Shown here in pieces: positions 15,036-18,233 of a stretch of DNA of 18,233 bases. The DNA lies in contig JAKOQD010000083.1 in assembly GCA_029778515.1 (NCBI GenBank), positions 1 to 18,233 on the forward strand, given 5' to 3'. Every line of letters begins with the position of its first letter. Positions within the stretch are counted from its first letter, which is position 1. The position numbers and the translations under genes are program-made. The stretch is from Actinomycetes bacterium (GTDB lineage Bacteria; Actinomycetota; Actinomycetes; Propionibacteriales; Propionibacteriaceae). Below the pieces are notes generated by a model. It was not told where the DNA came from. It was given only the letters and a program-made list of their open reading frames with translations, and ran no database searches.

Positions 15036-16137
15036 TCAGGTTTGAACTCGCGACCAAGGGTCCGCCCTTGGTTGCGGGGTCAGCCTGGCCCATTTTGCCT
15101 CGGCGGCCCAGCTCAGCGCGTCGGCATGGAGGCCGGGGATGCTCAGCCCGTCGTACGGGTTGCGGTAGCCGACGCGCACGTCGTTGTCCTCGTCGATGTA
15201 GATCGTCTTGAACAGCGCCTGGTTGAGTAGCCGACGATTCGCATCGTCGGCGTGCTCGTAGATGTCGGCGGCATTGGACAGCAACTTCAGTGAGTCGTCG
15301 AGGTTCTCTCTCGCGTCGGCGCAGTGGCCGTGGTGCGCGGTGATCCGGTACTCGATGGTCTCCAGCGACGCGGGTGATCCGGTCCTGTTCTCGCTTGAGC
15401 AGGTCGAGCGGGATCGCCCCTGCGTAGTGAGCCTGGAGCAGCTTGTGTTGCTCGACTCCGAGCTCGGTCCTCCGATACGCGAGGTCGGCGAGTTCGGCGG
15501 CTCCTTCGGCCAGCATCTCGTCGAACCGGGCATGGATCCTCGCCGAGACCGCCTCGATCGTTTCCGGGTCGATCTGCACCTTGGCGCAGAAGCGTTCGAT
15601 GAGTCGTTCAACCTGCTCGATCAGCATCGCCTGTCGGGTGCAGTCGCCTCTGGCTCCGTGCCGGCTCGCGCACACGAAGTAGGGGTAGATCGTGCCTTGG
15701 GTGCTCTTCGCGTTGCACACGATCAGTCGCGAGCCGCACTGCCCGCAGAACACCGTGCCCTTCAAGTAGTGCTCGCGTACCTGGGTTGCGTCAGCGGCGG
15801 ATCGGTGTGTACCGAGCACGGTCTGTACCTGGTCCCACACCTCGTTGGGGACGATCGCCTCGTGTGCTCCGGCGTAGGTGACGCCTTGGAACCGGACGCT
15901 TCCCTTGTAGTACGGGTTCGTCAGCATCCGGTGCACCGATGACTTGGCGATGGGCCGAGAAGGTCGCCGCGGCGTCGCGGCTGTCGTCAGCCCAAGCGCC
16001 ACCAACTCCTGATGAAGTTGGCTCGTGGTCCAGTCGCCGGAGGCGAACACCTGGAACGCCCACCTGACCAGCCGCGCACGCTCTTCGTCGATCTCGACGG
16101 TGCGTGCCTCGCGCCCGAAGTCGTCGCGCACGCCGAC
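15036..16137 (-). pseudogene. Large serine recombinase, lacking the catalytic domain and frameshifted
   Basis: The minus strand encodes the recombinase domain and zinc ribbon of a large serine recombinase. It begins at GVRDDFGREARTVEIDEERA (about 16134) and includes MLTNPYYKGSVRFQGV, the zinc-binding FCGQCGSRL with later cysteines (YFVCASRHGARGDC), and a coiled-coil-like C-terminal region. The N-terminal resolvase domain with the catalytic Ser is absent. In its place is a TraG-type gene in a different frame. An extra C near 15371-15375 shifts the frame, so homology continues as ASLETIEYRITAHHGH and FKTIYIDEDNDVRVGYRNPY and ends with TGA at about 15036. The protein cannot be active. It is likely the recombinase of an integrated element that was later broken. 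Confidence 0.88.
15053..15072. repeat. Perfect 8-bp hairpin at the 3' end of the serine recombinase remnant
   Basis: ACCAAGGG (15053-15060) and CCCTTGGT (15065-15072) are perfect complements around the loop TCCG. The hairpin lies in the last codons of the recombinase remnant. Beside it, on the minus strand, is the motif GGTCGCGAGTTCAAACC, reminiscent of a tRNA T-arm. No T run follows. It may be part of an old attachment site or a transcript end. Confidence 0.4.
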
Positions 16138-16139
16138 GT

Positions 16140-16870
16140 GGATGCGCCGCCGAGGATGATCTTCACGATGCTGGCGTCCCAGATCGCGCCGGCCTGATGC
16201 TCGCTCCACCGGTCGCGGGCTTGAGCGGGCGACTGCAACACGGGCATGGTCGTGATGCCGGTGCCGCCGCCTTCAGCCATGAGCGTCGGGAGCGACGGCA
16301 AGGGCGCGAGGTTCCCAATCTCATCGAGCGCGAGCAGCAGCGGCGGATCAAGCTGGCTCCGGGCGAGCGTGCGGCGAGCCTGCGCGCTGTCTCGATGAGG
16401 TCTTCGACGAACGCCGCAACCAACGACGCGGAGGCACCCGCACCTGCCCCGGTGGCGAGCAGGTGGAGGGTGCCCTGCTCGGTGAGGAGGGTTTCGGGGT
16501 CGAACTGCTCGTGCGGGCCAGGTGACACCGAGTCGAGCACGCGTGGGTCGGCAAGCGCCGAGAGGGCGAGGGAGACGCCTTGCCAGATGCTGTCGCGGGT
16601 TGTGGGGTCGGCGTCGATCATCGCTGCCAGGGAGTCGTACCACCCCATCGCCGCGTCCGGGTGGGAGTTCAGGATCGCGACCGCCTCGGAGGCAGCAGAG
16701 GGGTCGAGTGTCCAGCGGAACAGCTCGGCCCCAGCACCGGCATCGTCGCCCTCAGCTACCAGGCGGGCGGCCGTCCGCAGTGCGCCTGAGCGATCCAAGG
16801 ATGCCGAACGACCTTGGTGCCTCAAGACGGTGCGTCCGAGCAAGGCCCGGCGAGCTAGTCTCAGAAATCT
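16140..16870 (-). pseudogene. TraG/VirD4-type coupling protein (TraM-recognition domain) remnant
   Basis: The pieces match the C-terminal ATPase part of conjugative coupling proteins that feed the relaxase-DNA complex to the transfer channel. From about 16870, LARRALLGRTVLRHQG, then DSIWQGVSLALSALADPRVLD, TLLTEQGTLHLLATGAGAG and LVAAFVEDLIETARRLAARSPG lie in one frame. After a one-base loss near 16351-16356, LDPPLLLALDEIGNLAPLPS (Walker B-like DEIG), LMAEGGGTGITTMPVLQS and WDASIVKIILGGAS lie in the next frame. Homology then stops at about 16143, where serine recombinase sequence begins. The N-terminus with Walker A and the extreme C-terminus are both missing. This is evidence of a former integrative conjugative element or plasmid. 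Confidence 0.85.
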
Positions 16871-16891
16871 CCTCGAATTGAAGGACGCACC

Positions 16892-17677
16892 GTGGCCGAA
16901 CCCATCCCCTGGCGCTCATTCGTCGCACTCGGCGACTCCAACACTGAAGGTCTGCAGGACTTCGACGAATCCGGACGGCCGGCCGGCTGGGCCGATCGCT
17001 TCGTACAACATCTCGCCGATCGCGCCGGCACCGGCATCAACTACGCCAACCTTGCCATCCGCGGACGCCTTCTGCGTCCGATCCTCGACGAGCAGGTGGA
17101 GCCCGCGCTGGCCCTGAAGCCCGACCTGGTCTCGCTGTGGGGCGGCGGCAACGACCTGCTGCGCTTCGGCGCCGACCCGGACGAGATGTCCGCGGCCATG
17201 GAGACCGCGGTCGTCCGCTTCCGCGAAGCCGGTGCGGACGTGCTGATCGGGCTGGGCGTGGACGCCAAGGACTCCCCCATCATCGGCCTCACCCGCAACC
17301 GCGCGGCGATCTTCAACCTGAACCTCACCAGCATCGCCCGCCGGCACGGCGCGCACATCATCGACGGCTGGAGCCTGGCCAGCCTGCGCGACTGGCGGAT
17401 GTGGGACGACGATCGCCTGCACCTGAACGGAGCGGGCCACGAGCGGATGGCGCAGGCCGCCCTCGCCGCGCTCGGCCTCGCCCCGGACGATCCCGATTGG
17501 GCGACGCCGCTACCGCCGGCACCCGTCCTGAGCCGTCGCGAACGCTTCGATTGGAACTATGTCTGGGCGCGCGACCACCTGCTGCCCTGGCTTGGCCGCC
17601 GGGTACGCCGCACGAGCTCTGGCGCCGGACGCGTCCCGAAGCAGCCCGATTATCGCCTGGTGGAACCGCGAAACTGA
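16892..17677 (+). CDS. SGNH/GDSL-family hydrolase
   Basis: This is a predicted esterase or lipase-like hydrolase of the SGNH superfamily. Block I is ALGDSNTEG with the nucleophile Ser16, block III is GGGNDLLR, and block V is DRLHLNGAGHERMA with the catalytic Asp and His. No signal peptide is present, so it is probably cytoplasmic. The product is 261 residues and ends in an actinobacterial-type basic tail (WARDHLLPWLGRR). The GTG at 16892 has AAGGA 6 nt upstream. The leader abuts the TraG remnant, and a TAGTCT hexamer near 16857 might serve as -10. Its TGA at 17675-17677 lies inside the promoter proposed for murT. The true substrate is unknown. Confidence 0.92.
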   Translation: MAEPIPWRSFVALGDSNTEGLQDFDESGRPAGWADRFVQHLADRAGTGINYANLAIRGRLLRPILDEQVEPALALKPDLVSLWGGGNDLLRFGADPDEMSAAMETAVVRFREAGADVLIGLGVDAKDSPIIGLTRNRAAIFNLNLTSIARRHGAHIIDGWSLASLRDWRMWDDDRLHLNGAGHERMAQAALAALGLAPDDPDWATPLPPAPVLSRRERFDWNYVWARDHLLPWLGRRVRRTSSGAGRVPKQPDYRLVEPRN

Positions 17678-17702
17678 CGTGGTCAGTGCCGCACGGCACA
17701 AT
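17674..17702 (+). promoter_or_regulatory. murT promoter overlapping the SGNH hydrolase stop codon
   Basis: The boxes CTGACG (17674-17679) and CACAAT (17697-17702) are separated by 17 bp, each matching four of six consensus bases. The -10 ends 7 nt before the ATG at 17710. Transcription would then start at or beside the start codon, giving a leaderless mRNA, common in actinobacteria. The prediction rests on spacing and sequence alone. Confidence 0.5.
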
Positions 17703-17709
17703 GGGGGTC

Positions 17710-18233
17710 ATGCCTGCCGAGCTGACCACGCCCGCCACGCCAGCGTCCCTGCCGCGGGGCGACCGCGTCCGGCTGTGGACGGCCACCCGCGTCGGCGACG
17801 CAGTAGCGCTCGCGTCCCGGCTCGCCGGTAAGGGCTCGGGGGCCTCGATCCGCGGACAGATTCTCACCCGGCTCGCCCCGGACGCCTTTGCCCAACTTCT
17901 TCAGGGACGCCGGGTGCTCGCCGTCTCCGGCACCAACGGCAAGACCACCACCACGCACCTGCTCGCGGCGGCCGTCCGTGCTGGCCTGGGCGCGGACGCA
18001 GACCGGCTGGTCACCAACGCCGACGGCGCCAACCTGCACTACGGCATCGCGTCCGCGCTCAGCCAGCGACGTAGGGCCGATATCGCGGTGCTGGAGACCG
18101 ACGAACGCGTGGTCTCGGACATGATCGCCAAGGCCCGTCCCGAACTGCTGGTACTGCTCAACTTCAGTCGCGACCAGCTCGACCGGCACCACGAGATCAA
18201 AGCGCTCGGCCGCGCCTGGCGGGTAGCCCTGGC
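17710..18233 (+). CDS. murT: Lipid II isoglutaminyl synthase subunit MurT (Mur ligase family), 5' part
   Basis: With GatD, MurT amidates the alpha-carboxyl of D-glutamate in lipid II, a step of cell-wall synthesis in Gram-positive bacteria. The visible 174 residues contain the Mur ligase P-loop SGTNGKTTTT (about residues 73-82), then TNADGANLHYGIASAL, AVLETDERVVSDM, and LLNFSRDQLDRHHEIKALGR, a stretch characteristic of MurT. The window ends before the expected Cys4 zinc ribbon and C-terminal domain. ATG 17710 is chosen because it fits the leaderless promoter. An in-frame ATG at 17701 lies within the -10 box and is unlikely. gatD normally follows and should lie just beyond the window. Confidence 0.93.
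   Translation, partial: MPAELTTPATPASLPRGDRVRLWTATRVGDAVALASRLAGKGSGASIRGQILTRLAPDAFAQLLQGRRVLAVSGTNGKTTTTHLLAAAVRAGLGADADRLVTNADGANLHYGIASALSQRRRADIAVLETDERVVSDMIAKARPELLVLLNFSRDQLDRHHEIKALGRAWRVAL

Noticed and set aside
15030..15060. A tRNA gene on the minus strand (GAGTTCAAAC motif)
   Set aside because: The T stem does not pair, and no D-arm, anticodon arm or acceptor stem can be assembled upstream.
1..18233. CRISPR arrays, rRNA, riboswitches, toxin-antitoxin or defence genes
   Set aside because: No regularly spaced repeats, conserved RNA cores or characteristic protein motifs of these kinds were seen when reading both strands.

Overview
The window is high-GC DNA from an actinobacterium. 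The GC-rich third codon positions, frequent GTG starts, promoters placed so that translation could be leaderless, a lipoprotein-anchored CUT1 sugar importer without its own ATPase, and a MurT-type Mur ligase beside an SGNH hydrolase all fit. A propionibacterial or related lineage is a guess only; no rRNA, tRNA or other phylogenetic marker is present.

Left part (1-9403), mostly intact sugar use. On the minus strand lie a LacI-family repressor (1949-2983) and, downstream of it, a Tat-exported beta-helix lipoprotein gene (319-1617) broken by one in-frame TAG. Divergent from the repressor is a plus-strand operon: solute-binding lipoprotein, two CUT1 permeases and a LacZ-type GH2 beta-galactosidase, with overlapping or close junctions. 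Its promoter has a 17-bp spacer, and a perfect 12-bp palindrome overlaps the -10 box, so it is a likely operator for the repressor. The expected role is uptake and intracellular hydrolysis of a beta-galactoside, with ATP hydrolysis supplied by a shared MsiK/MalK-type ATPase encoded elsewhere.

Middle part (9404 to about 16870), a rearranged and decaying block. In order it holds: an IS3-type transposase fragment fused in frame to a flavodoxin domain; the 5' fragment of an unknown minus-strand gene; an intact CUT1 permease preceded by only the C-terminal part of its partner permease; an abrupt head-to-head junction with the C-terminal FCD domain of a GntR-type regulator; a frameshifted IS110 transposase remnant; the C-terminal end of a GH3 glycosidase with two frameshifts; one intact tyrosine integrase with repeat-rich upstream DNA; and a truncated, frameshifted large serine recombinase joined directly to a truncated, frameshifted TraG/VirD4-type coupling protein. 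This reads as layers of insertions and deletions, including the remains of an integrative conjugative element, in a former sugar-utilisation region.

Right part (16892-18233), intact housekeeping genes: an SGNH/GDSL hydrolase, then murT (cut by the window end) with a promoter overlapping the hydrolase stop codon and a probable leaderless start.

I did not find a clear new defence or biosynthetic system. The most unusual objects are the transposase-flavodoxin fusion, the head-to-head truncation junction near 11941, and the intact integrase with its array of short repeats.
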